Both the position numbers and the translations under genes were made by a program. The notes beneath the pieces are model-generated. The model saw only the letters and a list, made by a program, of their open reading frames with translations. It had not been told where the DNA came from and ran no database searches. A stretch of DNA of 64,000 bases. It comes from JAVBKU01 sp031553875. Lineage in GTDB: Bacteria; Bacteroidota; Bacteroidia; Bacteroidales; Rikenellaceae. The stretch covers positions 19,718-83,717 of the forward strand of contig JAVBKU010000026.1 in assembly GCA_031553875.1 (NCBI GenBank), written 5' to 3'. This document shows, piece by piece, positions 17,123 to 25,275 of the stretch (its first letter is position 1; every line of letters begins with the position of its first letter).

Positions 17123-18577
17123 CTACTTGCCCATCGCCATAAACGCCGCGCGTACCTCTTCCTTGTCGTCGAAGTGGTGGCTGACGCCGGAAATGACCTG
17201 GTATGTTTCATGGCCTTTGCCTGCCACGAGGATTATATCTCCGGGGGAGGCCAGCATCACGGCCGTGCGAATAGCTTCCCTGCGATCGGGGATAGTCATG
17301 TAGCGCGACGTAGGATCGAGCCCTGCCTTCATCTCCTCGATTATGTCTTCCGCCCTTTCGGAGCGGGGGTTGTCGGATGTGAGTATGGCCATGTCGCTCC
17401 CATGAGCAGCTATAGCGGCCATCTCGGGACGTTTGGTGCGGTCGCGGTCGCCGCCGCACCCCACCACCACGTACAGCTTACCAGCCCCCTGGCGTATTTC
17501 GTTGATCGCCTCTATCACGTTTTGCAGTGCGTCGGGCGTATGGGCATAATCGACGATAGCCGTGATCCCGCTCTCCGAGCGCAGCGTATCGAAGCGGCCG
17601 TTTACCGGCTTCAACTCGCTCAGCACCCTGAGCGCCTCGCCCTTGTCCGCTCCCAGCAACACTGCCGCGCCGTAGACGCTCAGCAGGTTGTAGGCGTTGA
17701 AGCGGCCGAGGAATCCCACCCACACCTCAGCTCCGTCGATATTGAGCAACGTGCCGTCGACATGGCTCTCCACGATGCGGCACCGGAAGTCGGCGAACCC
17801 GCGCAAGGCATAGGTCTTAATGGTAGCGGCGCTGTTCTGCGTCATCACCGAAGCATTGCGGTCGTCGGCGTTCATCAGCGCGAAGGCCCCCTTGGGCATA
17901 GTGTCGAAGAATATCTTCTTGGCCTTTATATATTCGGCGAAGGTGCCGTGGTAGTCGAGGTGGTCGTGGGTGATATTGGTGAATATCCCGCCCGCGAAAC
18001 GAAGGCCCACGGTACGGTGCTGGACGAGGCTGTGGGAGCTGACCTCCATGAAACAGTATTCGCAGCCCGCCTCCACCATCTCGGCCATCAGGGAGTTGAG
18101 CTTTACCGAGTCGGGCGTGGTGTGCGACGAGGGGATCTCCCTGTCCTCTATCTTGTAGATCACCGTGGAGATGAGGCCCGCCTTATAACCTAACTTGCGG
18201 AACATATCGTAGAGGAGCGTGGCTATAGTGGTCTTGCCGTTGGTGCCGGTAACGCCAACCAGCGTAAGTTTGTAGCTTGGATTGCCGTAGAAGTTGGCCG
18301 ATATATGGGCCAGGGCTAAAGTGGAGTCGGCGACGACAATGTAGGTCACGGCAGGGGAAAGCTCCCCCGGCAATTCTTCGCACACCACGCACGCCGCCCC
18401 CGCGGCCACAGCCTGGGGTATATATGCATGGCCGTCGCTCTTCAGCCCCCTCACCGCCACGAAAAGCCCTCCCGGAGCGACATCCCGCGAGTCGAAACCC
18501 ACCGACACGACGTCCCTGTCAAGTGTTCCCCGCACCTGGTCGTAATCCGCCCCCTGAAGCAACTCTTTCAATAACAT
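17123..18577 (-). CDS. murE: UDP-MurNAc-tripeptide synthetase, meso-DAP type
   Basis: Adds the third stem-peptide residue. The P-loop TGTNGKTT is at residues 110-117, and HDHLDYHGTF lies in the central domain. The C-terminal DNPRSE (near 401-406) carries the DNPR motif associated with meso-diaminopimelate rather than lysine. Its 484 residues are normal. It is the first dcw gene here: mraZ, rsmH, ftsL and ftsI, which usually precede it, are absent, and a separate promoter lies upstream, divergent from acn. Confidence 0.96.
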   Translation of the reverse strand: MLLKELLQGADYDQVRGTLDRDVVSVGFDSRDVAPGGLFVAVRGLKSDGHAYIPQAVAAGAACVVCEELPGELSPAVTYIVVADSTLALAHISANFYGNPSYKLTLVGVTGTNGKTTIATLLYDMFRKLGYKAGLISTVIYKIEDREIPSSHTTPDSVKLNSLMAEMVEAGCEYCFMEVSSHSLVQHRTVGLRFAGGIFTNITHDHLDYHGTFAEYIKAKKIFFDTMPKGAFALMNADDRNASVMTQNSAATIKTYALRGFADFRCRIVESHVDGTLLNIDGAEVWVGFLGRFNAYNLLSVYGAAVLLGADKGEALRVLSELKPVNGRFDTLRSESGITAIVDYAHTPDALQNVIEAINEIRQGAGKLYVVVGCGGDRDRTKRPEMAAIAAHGSDMAILTSDNPRSERAEDIIEEMKAGLDPTSRYMTIPDRREAIRTAVMLASPGDIILVAGKGHETYQVISGVSHHFDDKEEVRAAFMAMGK

Positions 18578-18668
18578 AAACTCCGTTCGGTTTTAAATTT
18601 ATTGCGTTTATCTCCGCTCTTTTCGCTGGCGCGGAATATGAACCCGCCATATCACCGGCATCGCTGGA

Positions 18669-18676
18669 CAAAGATA
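18669..18676 (-). promoter_or_regulatory. Putative murE (dcw) promoter -7 box
   Basis: Minus strand TATCTTTG fits TAnnTTTG exactly and lies about 92 bp upstream of the murE ATG. No clear TTTG is seen at the -33 position. The surrounding 300 bp between murE and acn has no gene and contains only these divergent promoter motifs. Confidence 0.45.
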
Positions 18677-18827
18677 GCCTTTAGACACGATATTACCACT
18701 ATAAAAAGCCCTTAGTTATGCACATTTTTTCAAAGTAATCCCCCTGCTCTACAGCCGATACCGGGGCACTACCCGGAGATACTTCCTAAAAAAGACCGGG
18801 ATCCGAATATCTTTACCCCAAAACACC

Positions 18828-18835
18828 TATCTTTG
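18828..18835 (+). promoter_or_regulatory. Putative acn-icd-gltA promoter -7 box
   Basis: Plus strand TATCTTTG fits TAnnTTTG. It gives a predicted start near 18842 and a leader of about 40 nt carrying a small GGCC-TCC-GGCC hairpin. No convincing -33 element is visible. Confidence 0.45.
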
Positions 18836-18881
18836 CAGGAGTTGGCCTCCGGCCTTTTAAGGATTGCTAAAAACAGACAAT

Positions 18882-21128
18882 ATGTTCGACCTCAAACTTA
18901 TCAGGAAAGTTTACGCCAAATTGGCCGTCAGTGTGGATACGGCCCGAGGAGCCGTGGGGAGGCCCCTAACCCTCACCGAGAAGATACTTTTCGCCCACCT
19001 GCACAAGGATACCGCCCCGGGGGATTTCCGCCGTGGGGAGGACTACGTCAACTTCTCGCCCGACCGCGTAGCCATGCAGGACGCCACGGCGCAGATGGCC
19101 CTGCTGCAGTTTATGAACGCGGGCAGGGATAGCTCAGCCGTCCCCGCATCGGTACATTGCGACCACCTGATAATAGCCGAGAAGGGTGCGACGGAAGATC
19201 TCAAAGAAGCGAAAAGCACCAACAGCGAAGTATACGACTTCCTGCGCAGCGTGTCGGACAGGTACGGTATAGGCTTCTGGGCTCCAGGCGCGGGTATCAT
19301 CCACCAGGTGGTACTTGAGAATTACGCCTTCCCAGGAGGCATGATGATAGGCACCGACTCCCACACACCCAACGCCGGCGGCCTCGGCATGATAGCCATC
19401 GGAGTGGGCGGCGCCGACGCCATGGACGTGATGGCGGGGATGCCGTGGGAATTGAAGATGCCACGCATAATCGGCGTGAAGCTTACCGGCAAGCTCAGCG
19501 GCTGGGCCTCGCCCAAGGACGTAATACTCAAGTTAGCGGGGTTACTGACCGTCAAGGGGGGTACCAATTCCGTGATAGAATATTTCGGCCCCGGGGCGGA
19601 GACCCTCTCGGCCACGGGCAAGGCCACGATATGCAATATGGGCGCCGAGGTGGGCGCCACCACGTCCATATTCCCCTACGACGAGGCTATGGCCCGCTAC
19701 CTGCGTTCCACCGGCAGGGCGGACGTGGTCGCCATGGCCGACAATCTCAAGAACTACCTATCTCCCGACAAGGAGGTGGTGGCCGACCCCGAAAAATATT
19801 ACGACCGCGTGATAGAGATCAACCTCTCTCTCGTAGAGCCCTATATCAACGGCCCCTTCACTCCCGACGCCGCACACCCCATATCGGAATTCGCCGAAGC
19901 GGTGCGCCGGGGCGGCTACCCGAAGCAAATGGAGGTGGGACTCGTCGGCTCATGCACCAACTCCTCATACCAGGACCTCGCCCGCGCTGCCTCCGTAGCA
20001 CGCCAGGCAAAGGCCAAAGGATTGCGCGTGAAGGCTGAATATATCATAAATCCCGGCTCGGAACAGGTGCGCCAGACCGCCGAGAGGGATGGCATCCTGG
20101 GCGACCTGCTCTCCATCGGCGGCGTGGTGATGGCCAACGCCTGCGGCCCCTGCATCGGGCAGTGGAACCGTGGGGAGAAGGACAACGAGCGCCCCAACTC
20201 GATCGTGACCTCCTTCAACCGCAACTTCGCCGCACGTGCCGACGGCAACCCCAATACCCACGCCTTCGTGGCCTCGCCCGAGCTGGTGACGGCCCTCACA
20301 ATAGCGGGCGACCTCTGCTTCAACCCCCTGCGCGACACCCTATTTAATGTTCGCGGCGAGCAGGTACGCCTCGACGCCCCCTCAGGCGACGAGCTGCCGC
20401 GGGATGGATTCCAGGCGGGCGACAACGGCTACATCGCCCCCTCCGGCGGAGATAATAAAGAGGTGGTGATCGATCCCAATTCCAAGCGCCTGCAGCGCCT
20501 TGCACCGTTCGCTCCGCTGAATGTCGGCGACTTCAGGAATATGCCCCTGCTCTTAAAGGCTTCGGGCAAGTGTACCACCGACCATATCTCGGCCGCCGGA
20601 CCCTGGCTGCGCTTCCGCGGACACCTCGAGAATATCTCGGGGAACCTGCTGATGGGCGCGGTTAATAAATTCAATGGTAAGACCAACGACGCCCTCAACC
20701 AGCTCACCGGCAAGTACGACGGCGTGTCGGCCGTGGCCAGGGAATACAAGGCTGCGGGCATTTCGTCGATAGTGGTGGCAGAGGAGAACTACGGCGAGGG
20801 CTCCTCGAGGGAGCACGCCGCGCTGGAGCCGCGTTTCCTCAACGTGAAGGCGGTATTGGTGAAATCCTTCGCCCGTATCCACGAGACCAACCTCAAGAAG
20901 CAGGGCATGTTGGCGCTCACCTTCGCCGACAAGGCCGACTACGACCGCATCCGCGAGGACGACAAGATCTCTATCTCCGGGCTGGAAACATTCTCTCCCG
21001 GCGTCGATCTCGAGGTGATACTCCACCACAGCGACGGCACTACCGAATCGTTCCCCGCCGCACACACCTACAACGCCCAGCAGATAGGCTGGTTCAAGGC
21101 CGGAGCGGCGCTCAATGTAAAACAGTAA
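18882..21128 (+). CDS. acn: Aconitate hydratase
   Basis: Interconverts citrate and isocitrate. The iron-sulfur ligands are visible as GSCTNSSYQD (first Cys) and ANACGPCIGQWNR (the CxxC pair). The substrate-site stretch GSSREHAALEPRFL lies in the C-terminal swivel domain. About 748 residues, mitochondrial-type aconitase. I chose the ATG at 18882 (MFDLKLIRKVY) because family members begin this way; an in-frame TTG 18 bp upstream is less likely. It is followed 13 bp later by icd and then gltA, so the three genes probably form one operon supplying 2-oxoglutarate. Confidence 0.96.
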   Translation: MFDLKLIRKVYAKLAVSVDTARGAVGRPLTLTEKILFAHLHKDTAPGDFRRGEDYVNFSPDRVAMQDATAQMALLQFMNAGRDSSAVPASVHCDHLIIAEKGATEDLKEAKSTNSEVYDFLRSVSDRYGIGFWAPGAGIIHQVVLENYAFPGGMMIGTDSHTPNAGGLGMIAIGVGGADAMDVMAGMPWELKMPRIIGVKLTGKLSGWASPKDVILKLAGLLTVKGGTNSVIEYFGPGAETLSATGKATICNMGAEVGATTSIFPYDEAMARYLRSTGRADVVAMADNLKNYLSPDKEVVADPEKYYDRVIEINLSLVEPYINGPFTPDAAHPISEFAEAVRRGGYPKQMEVGLVGSCTNSSYQDLARAASVARQAKAKGLRVKAEYIINPGSEQVRQTAERDGILGDLLSIGGVVMANACGPCIGQWNRGEKDNERPNSIVTSFNRNFAARADGNPNTHAFVASPELVTALTIAGDLCFNPLRDTLFNVRGEQVRLDAPSGDELPRDGFQAGDNGYIAPSGGDNKEVVIDPNSKRLQRLAPFAPLNVGDFRNMPLLLKASGKCTTDHISAAGPWLRFRGHLENISGNLLMGAVNKFNGKTNDALNQLTGKYDGVSAVAREYKAAGISSIVVAEENYGEGSSREHAALEPRFLNVKAVLVKSFARIHETNLKKQGMLALTFADKADYDRIREDDKISISGLETFSPGVDLEVILHHSDGTTESFPAAHTYNAQQIGWFKAGAALNVKQ

Positions 21129-21141
21129 AACCATATATCAC

Positions 21142-22404
21142 GTGGAAAAGATAACGACAGACGCCTCTGGTACACTCATAATACCCGACCGTCCCGTAGT
21201 CCCCTTCATCGAGGGCGACGGCGTGGGCCCCGAGATAACTCCCGCAACGCAGAAGATCGTGGACGCCGCGGTGGCCAAGGCCTACGGCGAGGGGCGCAAG
21301 ATCGTCTGGAAAGAGGTGCTGGCAGGCGAAAAAGCCTTCAGGGAGACGGGAAGCTGGCTTCCGGAGAAGACAATGGAGGCTTTCAAGGATTATCTCGTGG
21401 GCATCAAAGGCCCTCTCACGACCCCCGTGGGCGACGGCATCCGCTCGCTGAACGTGGCCCTGCGCCAGGAGCTCGACCTCTACGTATGCCTGCGCCCTGT
21501 GCGCTGGTACAAGGGCGTGCAGTCGCCCGTGAAGGAGCCGTGGAAGGTCGACATGTTCATCTTCCGCGAAAATACCGAGGATATATACGCCGGGATAGAG
21601 TGGCCCAAAGGGTCGCCCGAGGCTAATAAATTCATGAAATTCTTGTCCGAGGAGATGGGCATCGACAAGGTGCGCTTCCCCGAGAGCTCGTCGTTCGGCG
21701 TGAAACCCGTGTCGGAAGAGGGATCGCAGAGGCTCGTGAGGGCGGCCATAGAGTTCGCCGTGGAGCGGAAGCTGCCGTCGGTGACGCTCGTGCACAAGGG
21801 TAACATCATGAAATTCACCGAAGGGGGCTTCAAGAACTGGGGTTACGACCTCGCCGAGAAGGAGTTCGCCGCCACGACTTTCACCATGCGCAGCTACAAC
21901 GCTATACTAAAACAGCACGGCGCGAAAGAGGCCGGAGGGGCGTTGGAGGAGGCTAAGGCCGCGGGCAAGGTGATAATCAAGGACGTCATAGCCGACGCCT
22001 TCCTGCAGAACACGCTGCTCAAGCCCGAGGATTACAGCGTCATCGCCACGCTCAACCTCAACGGCGACTACATCTCCGACCAGCTGGCGGCGATGGTGGG
22101 CGGCATCGGCATAGCCCCCGGGGCCAACATCAACTACTCCACCGGCAGGGCCATCTTCGAAGCCACGCACGGCACGGCGCCCGACATCGCGGGGCAGGAC
22201 AAGGCCAACCCCTGCTCGTTGTTGCTCTCGGCGGTGATGATGCTAAACTATTTCAAGTGGACCGAAGCCGCCCGCATGATAGAGGCCTCCGTGGAAAAAT
22301 GTTTCTCCGAGGGCTACGCCACGGGCGATCTGGCAAGATTTATGGACAACGGAAAACCGCTGTCCACCTCCGCCTTCACCGATATGGCAATAAACAATCT
22401 GTAA
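21142..22404 (+). CDS. icd: Isocitrate dehydrogenase, probably NAD-dependent
   Basis: Oxidatively decarboxylates isocitrate to 2-oxoglutarate. The isocitrate-binding loop GIRSLNVALRQELDLYVCLR is at residues 99-118 and FRENTEDIYAG at 141-151. The cofactor loop reads HGTAPDIAGQDKANP (343-357). D348, I349 and A355 align with E. coli positions 344, 345 and 351, which are Lys, Tyr and Val in the NADP enzyme; Asp-Ile-Ala is the NAD-type combination. It starts with GTG at 21142, as no ATG is available between the acn stop and the conserved N-terminus. Confidence 0.94.
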   Translation: MEKITTDASGTLIIPDRPVVPFIEGDGVGPEITPATQKIVDAAVAKAYGEGRKIVWKEVLAGEKAFRETGSWLPEKTMEAFKDYLVGIKGPLTTPVGDGIRSLNVALRQELDLYVCLRPVRWYKGVQSPVKEPWKVDMFIFRENTEDIYAGIEWPKGSPEANKFMKFLSEEMGIDKVRFPESSSFGVKPVSEEGSQRLVRAAIEFAVERKLPSVTLVHKGNIMKFTEGGFKNWGYDLAEKEFAATTFTMRSYNAILKQHGAKEAGGALEEAKAAGKVIIKDVIADAFLQNTLLKPEDYSVIATLNLNGDYISDQLAAMVGGIGIAPGANINYSTGRAIFEATHGTAPDIAGQDKANPCSLLLSAVMMLNYFKWTEAARMIEASVEKCFSEGYATGDLARFMDNGKPLSTSAFTDMAINNL

Positions 22405-22447
22405 ATTTCACGGCCTCACGGGAGGCGCTCAAATAATACCGCGAACG

Positions 22448-23797
22448 ATGAAAAAAGAGTATATGATCTACAAGCTGTCGGAATCGATCAAGAATACCAG
22501 CCACATAGACAAGGAACTGTTCTCCAAGTTCAACGTCAAGAGGGGCCTGCGCAACGAGGACCACTCTGGCGTGCTGGTGGGCCTCACCAAGATAGGCGAC
22601 GTTATCGGCTACGAACGCCTCGAAGACGGCACGCTCCAAGCCATACCCGGCAAACTCATCTACCGGGGTATCGACGTCAACGACCTGGTGGCGGGCCTGC
22701 GCAAGGAGAAGCGCTTCGGCTTCGAGGAAACGGCCTTCCTCCTGCTGGCCGGGTCCCTGCCCAACAAGGACGAATTGAGCGTATTCTCGTCGCTCATAAA
22801 CGAGTTCATGCCCCTGAGCCAAAAGACCAAGATGAACATCCTCGACCTCGAGGGTCAGGAGATCATGAATATCTTAGCGCGCAGCGTGCTCGAAATGTAC
22901 ACCTTCGACGACGATCCCGACAACACCTCGCGCGACAACCTCATGCGCCAGTCGATCGACCTCATAGCCAAGTTCCCCACCATCATAGCCTACGCCTACA
23001 ACATCATGCGCCACAGCATGCAGGGGCGTTCGCTGCATATCCGCCACCCCAAGGAACACCTCTCGGTGGCCGAGAATTTCCTCTTCATGCTCAAGGGAGA
23101 GTACTCCCCGCTCGAAGCCGAGATACTCGACCTGTGCCTGATACTCCACGCCGAGCACGGCGGGGGTAACAACTCGACCTTCACCGTGAGGGTGACCAGC
23201 TCCTCGGGCACCGACACCTACTCGTCGATAGCAGCGGCCATCGGCTCTCTGAAGGGCCCGCTCCACGGGGGCGCCAACATCGCCGTGGTCAACATGTTCG
23301 ACCACCTCAAGAACAATATACAGGACTGGACAAGCGCCTCGGAGATAGACAACTACCTCGTGAAGATGCTCAACAAGGAGGCTTATAACCGCACCGGACT
23401 TATCTACGGCATCGGCCACGCCATATACACCGTCTCCGACCCCCGCGCCGTGCTGCTCAAGGAGCGCGCCCGGGAGCTGGCCAAGGAGAAGGGCCGCGAG
23501 TACGAATTCGCCTTCCTCGAGCTTATCGAGGAGAGGGCCGTGGAAAAATTCATGGAGTTCAAGGGCAATAAGGTCAACAAGCGCGTGTGCGCCAACGTCG
23601 ACTTCTACTCCGGCTTCGTGTACGACATGATAGGCCTGCCCAAGGCGGTCTACACGCCCCTGTTCGCCATGAGCCGCATCACCGGCTGGACCGCCCACCG
23701 CATCGAGGAACTCAACTTCGAGGGCAAGCGCATCATCCGCCCCGCCTACAAGAACGTGGCCGAGCTGAAGACCTTCGTGCCGCTGGATAAGAGGTAG
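22448..23797 (+). CDS. gltA: Citrate synthase
   Basis: Condenses oxaloacetate and acetyl-CoA to citrate. Catalytic landmarks are LHAEHGGGNNSTF (first active-site His region), GPLHGGAN, GIGHAIYTVSDPRA (second His) and NVDFYSGFVYDMIGLP (catalytic Asp). It has 449 residues with an N-terminal extension, as in Bacteroidota enzymes. It lies 43 bp after icd and ends before a strong terminator at 23859. With acn and icd it forms the oxidative branch used for glutamate supply in anaerobes with an incomplete TCA cycle. Confidence 0.96.
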   Translation: MKKEYMIYKLSESIKNTSHIDKELFSKFNVKRGLRNEDHSGVLVGLTKIGDVIGYERLEDGTLQAIPGKLIYRGIDVNDLVAGLRKEKRFGFEETAFLLLAGSLPNKDELSVFSSLINEFMPLSQKTKMNILDLEGQEIMNILARSVLEMYTFDDDPDNTSRDNLMRQSIDLIAKFPTIIAYAYNIMRHSMQGRSLHIRHPKEHLSVAENFLFMLKGEYSPLEAEILDLCLILHAEHGGGNNSTFTVRVTSSSGTDTYSSIAAAIGSLKGPLHGGANIAVVNMFDHLKNNIQDWTSASEIDNYLVKMLNKEAYNRTGLIYGIGHAIYTVSDPRAVLLKERARELAKEKGREYEFAFLELIEERAVEKFMEFKGNKVNKRVCANVDFYSGFVYDMIGLPKAVYTPLFAMSRITGWTAHRIEELNFEGKRIIRPAYKNVAELKTFVPLDKR

Positions 23798-23858
23798 AGG
23801 AAGTAGTTTCATAAAAAAGAAAGTCCGCGAATGCGGAATCCAAACGTAATCACTAAAG

Positions 23859-23890
23859 CGGGGCGAAATTTTCGCCCCGCATTTTTATTA
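23859..23890 (+). terminator. Intrinsic terminator after gltA
   Basis: Inverted repeat GCGGGGCGAAA/TTTCGCCCCGC followed by ATTTTTATT. The same hairpin sequence recurs at 25155 and 26479, after each lipoprotein copy. Confidence 0.85.
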
Positions 23891-23900
23891 ACAGCATCTA

Positions 23901-23929
23901 TTTGTTATTCAAAATTATCCGTATATTCG
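23901..23929 (+). promoter_or_regulatory. Putative promoter of lipoprotein copy 1
   Basis: TTTG at 23901-23904 and TATATTCG at 23922-23929 (one mismatch to TAnnTTTG), spaced 17 bp. The identical arrangement is kept in the duplicate at 25200-25228, although the sequence just downstream of it has diverged. Confidence 0.5.
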
Positions 23930-23975
23930 GGTTATAATCTTTATCAAATAAAGAGTTCTCCTAAATTATGACATT

Positions 23976-25109
23976 ATGAGAATTATTCTACCCCTCTGCT
24001 CCGCAGCAATGCGTTTTATCATAATCTCCGCCACCGTCTTGCTTTTAACCGCATGTTCCGGTAAAGATGATATTCCACTTCCCGACCCCAAGATATACGC
24101 AGGAGGATATTACCATAACGGAGGACCTGATGTCGCCTGTTATTGGGATGAAGGTACGTGCGTACCTCTGAGCCTGCCTGATGACATAAGAGACTCATAT
24201 TGTACTTCCATTGTGGTCTCTGGCGGTGTAATCTACGCCGGAGGATATTACCATAACGGTACGAAAAACGTCGCTTGTGTCTGGGTCAATAATTCCCGTA
24301 CCGACCTGACCGCTCCCGGAACAAGCCACGCTTATTGTACGTCCATAGCCGTTTACAACGGGATGGTTTACGCAGGAGGATATTACATTAGCGGAACCAA
24401 GAATATCGCCTGTTATTGGAGGGGGAATAACCGTACTGATCTATCTGTGCCACAGGATGCGGGGAATTCCCGTTGTACCTCTATTGTAGTTGATAACGGT
24501 AAAGTTTACGCAGGGGGATATCACGTAATTACCCGCGTTATAACTCCCGAACCCGACTATAGCGCCACCTCCTGGAACGAGCCCTGTTACTGGACAAATA
24601 ATGTACGTACCGACCTGAATTATACCGTAAATCCCTTGGTAAGTACGTCTTGTACCTATATCGCACTTTACAAAGGCAATGTTTATGCAGCCGGAAACCT
24701 GAGTAGATTAATATGGGTATGGCAAGACGGTAAATTAACGGGAATTCCGGCTTTAGGGCTTATCTCGCTTACCTTTTATTACAGTACTTCTATTATCGTA
24801 AATAACGGGAACGTTTATGTCGGTGGATATTATATGAAAGACGGACTACGTCACCCGTGCTATTGGAAGGATAAATCCCGTGTAATCCTATCATGTACCA
24901 GCGAGGATCCTGCGGAAATAATGATTGGGTACAATAATTCTATCGCCGTCTACGGAGGCAAGGTATATTCCGGGGGATATTATCAATTTGCAAGTGGATC
25001 CCCAAAATCAACCGCTTGTTACTGGGTCAATACCTCGATGGTCGTATTAGCTTTGCCGGAAGGCATTACCGATGGAGTGTGCAATTCCATCTGCGTGGTT
25101 CCCCAATAG
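23976..25109 (+). CDS. Lipoprotein with seven propeller-like YAGGYY repeats, copy 1
   Basis: Function not recognised. The N-terminal signal peptide ends in the lipobox LLTAC (about residues 23-27), so it is predicted to be a lipoprotein. The rest is seven repeats of about 45-57 residues with the pattern VYAGGYY...ACYW...RTDL...CTSIxVxNG. Seven units suggest a seven-bladed beta-propeller. Most repeats carry two cysteines (ACYW and CTSI), which could form disulfides outside the cytoplasm. The gene has its own promoter and terminator and lower GC than its neighbours, suggesting acquisition. A diverged duplicate follows directly. Confidence 0.85.
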   Translation: MRIILPLCSAAMRFIIISATVLLLTACSGKDDIPLPDPKIYAGGYYHNGGPDVACYWDEGTCVPLSLPDDIRDSYCTSIVVSGGVIYAGGYYHNGTKNVACVWVNNSRTDLTAPGTSHAYCTSIAVYNGMVYAGGYYISGTKNIACYWRGNNRTDLSVPQDAGNSRCTSIVVDNGKVYAGGYHVITRVITPEPDYSATSWNEPCYWTNNVRTDLNYTVNPLVSTSCTYIALYKGNVYAAGNLSRLIWVWQDGKLTGIPALGLISLTFYYSTSIIVNNGNVYVGGYYMKDGLRHPCYWKDKSRVILSCTSEDPAEIMIGYNNSIAVYGGKVYSGGYYQFASGSPKSTACYWVNTSMVVLALPEGITDGVCNSICVVPQ

Positions 25110-25154
25110 AGGATATAAGGCCCACTCATAAGGTCTCATGGATATCGTGCGAAA

Positions 25155-25188
25155 ATGCGGGGCGAAAATTTCGCCCCGCATTTTTATT
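25155..25188 (+). terminator. Intrinsic terminator after lipoprotein copy 1
   Basis: 27-nt inverted repeat ATGCGGGGCGAAA/TTTCGCCCCGCAT followed by TTTTATT. Duplicate of the gltA terminator sequence. Confidence 0.85.
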
Positions 25189-25199
25189 AACAGCATCTA

Positions 25200-25228
25200 T
25201 TTGTTATTCAAAATTATCCGTATATTCG
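25200..25228 (+). promoter_or_regulatory. Putative promoter of lipoprotein copy 2
   Basis: TTTG at 25200-25203 and TATATTCG at 25221-25228, duplicated from the first unit. Confidence 0.5.
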
Positions 25229-25275
25229 GGTATATAATTTTATCAAATAAAGAGTTCCCCCTAAATTATAATACT

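Noticed and set aside
22874..23812. Long open frames antisense to genes (for example 4457-5416, 14751-15587, 16994-18193 and 22874-23812)
   Set aside because: All lie opposite well-identified GC-rich genes, have skewed composition and no recognisable domains; typical shadow frames.
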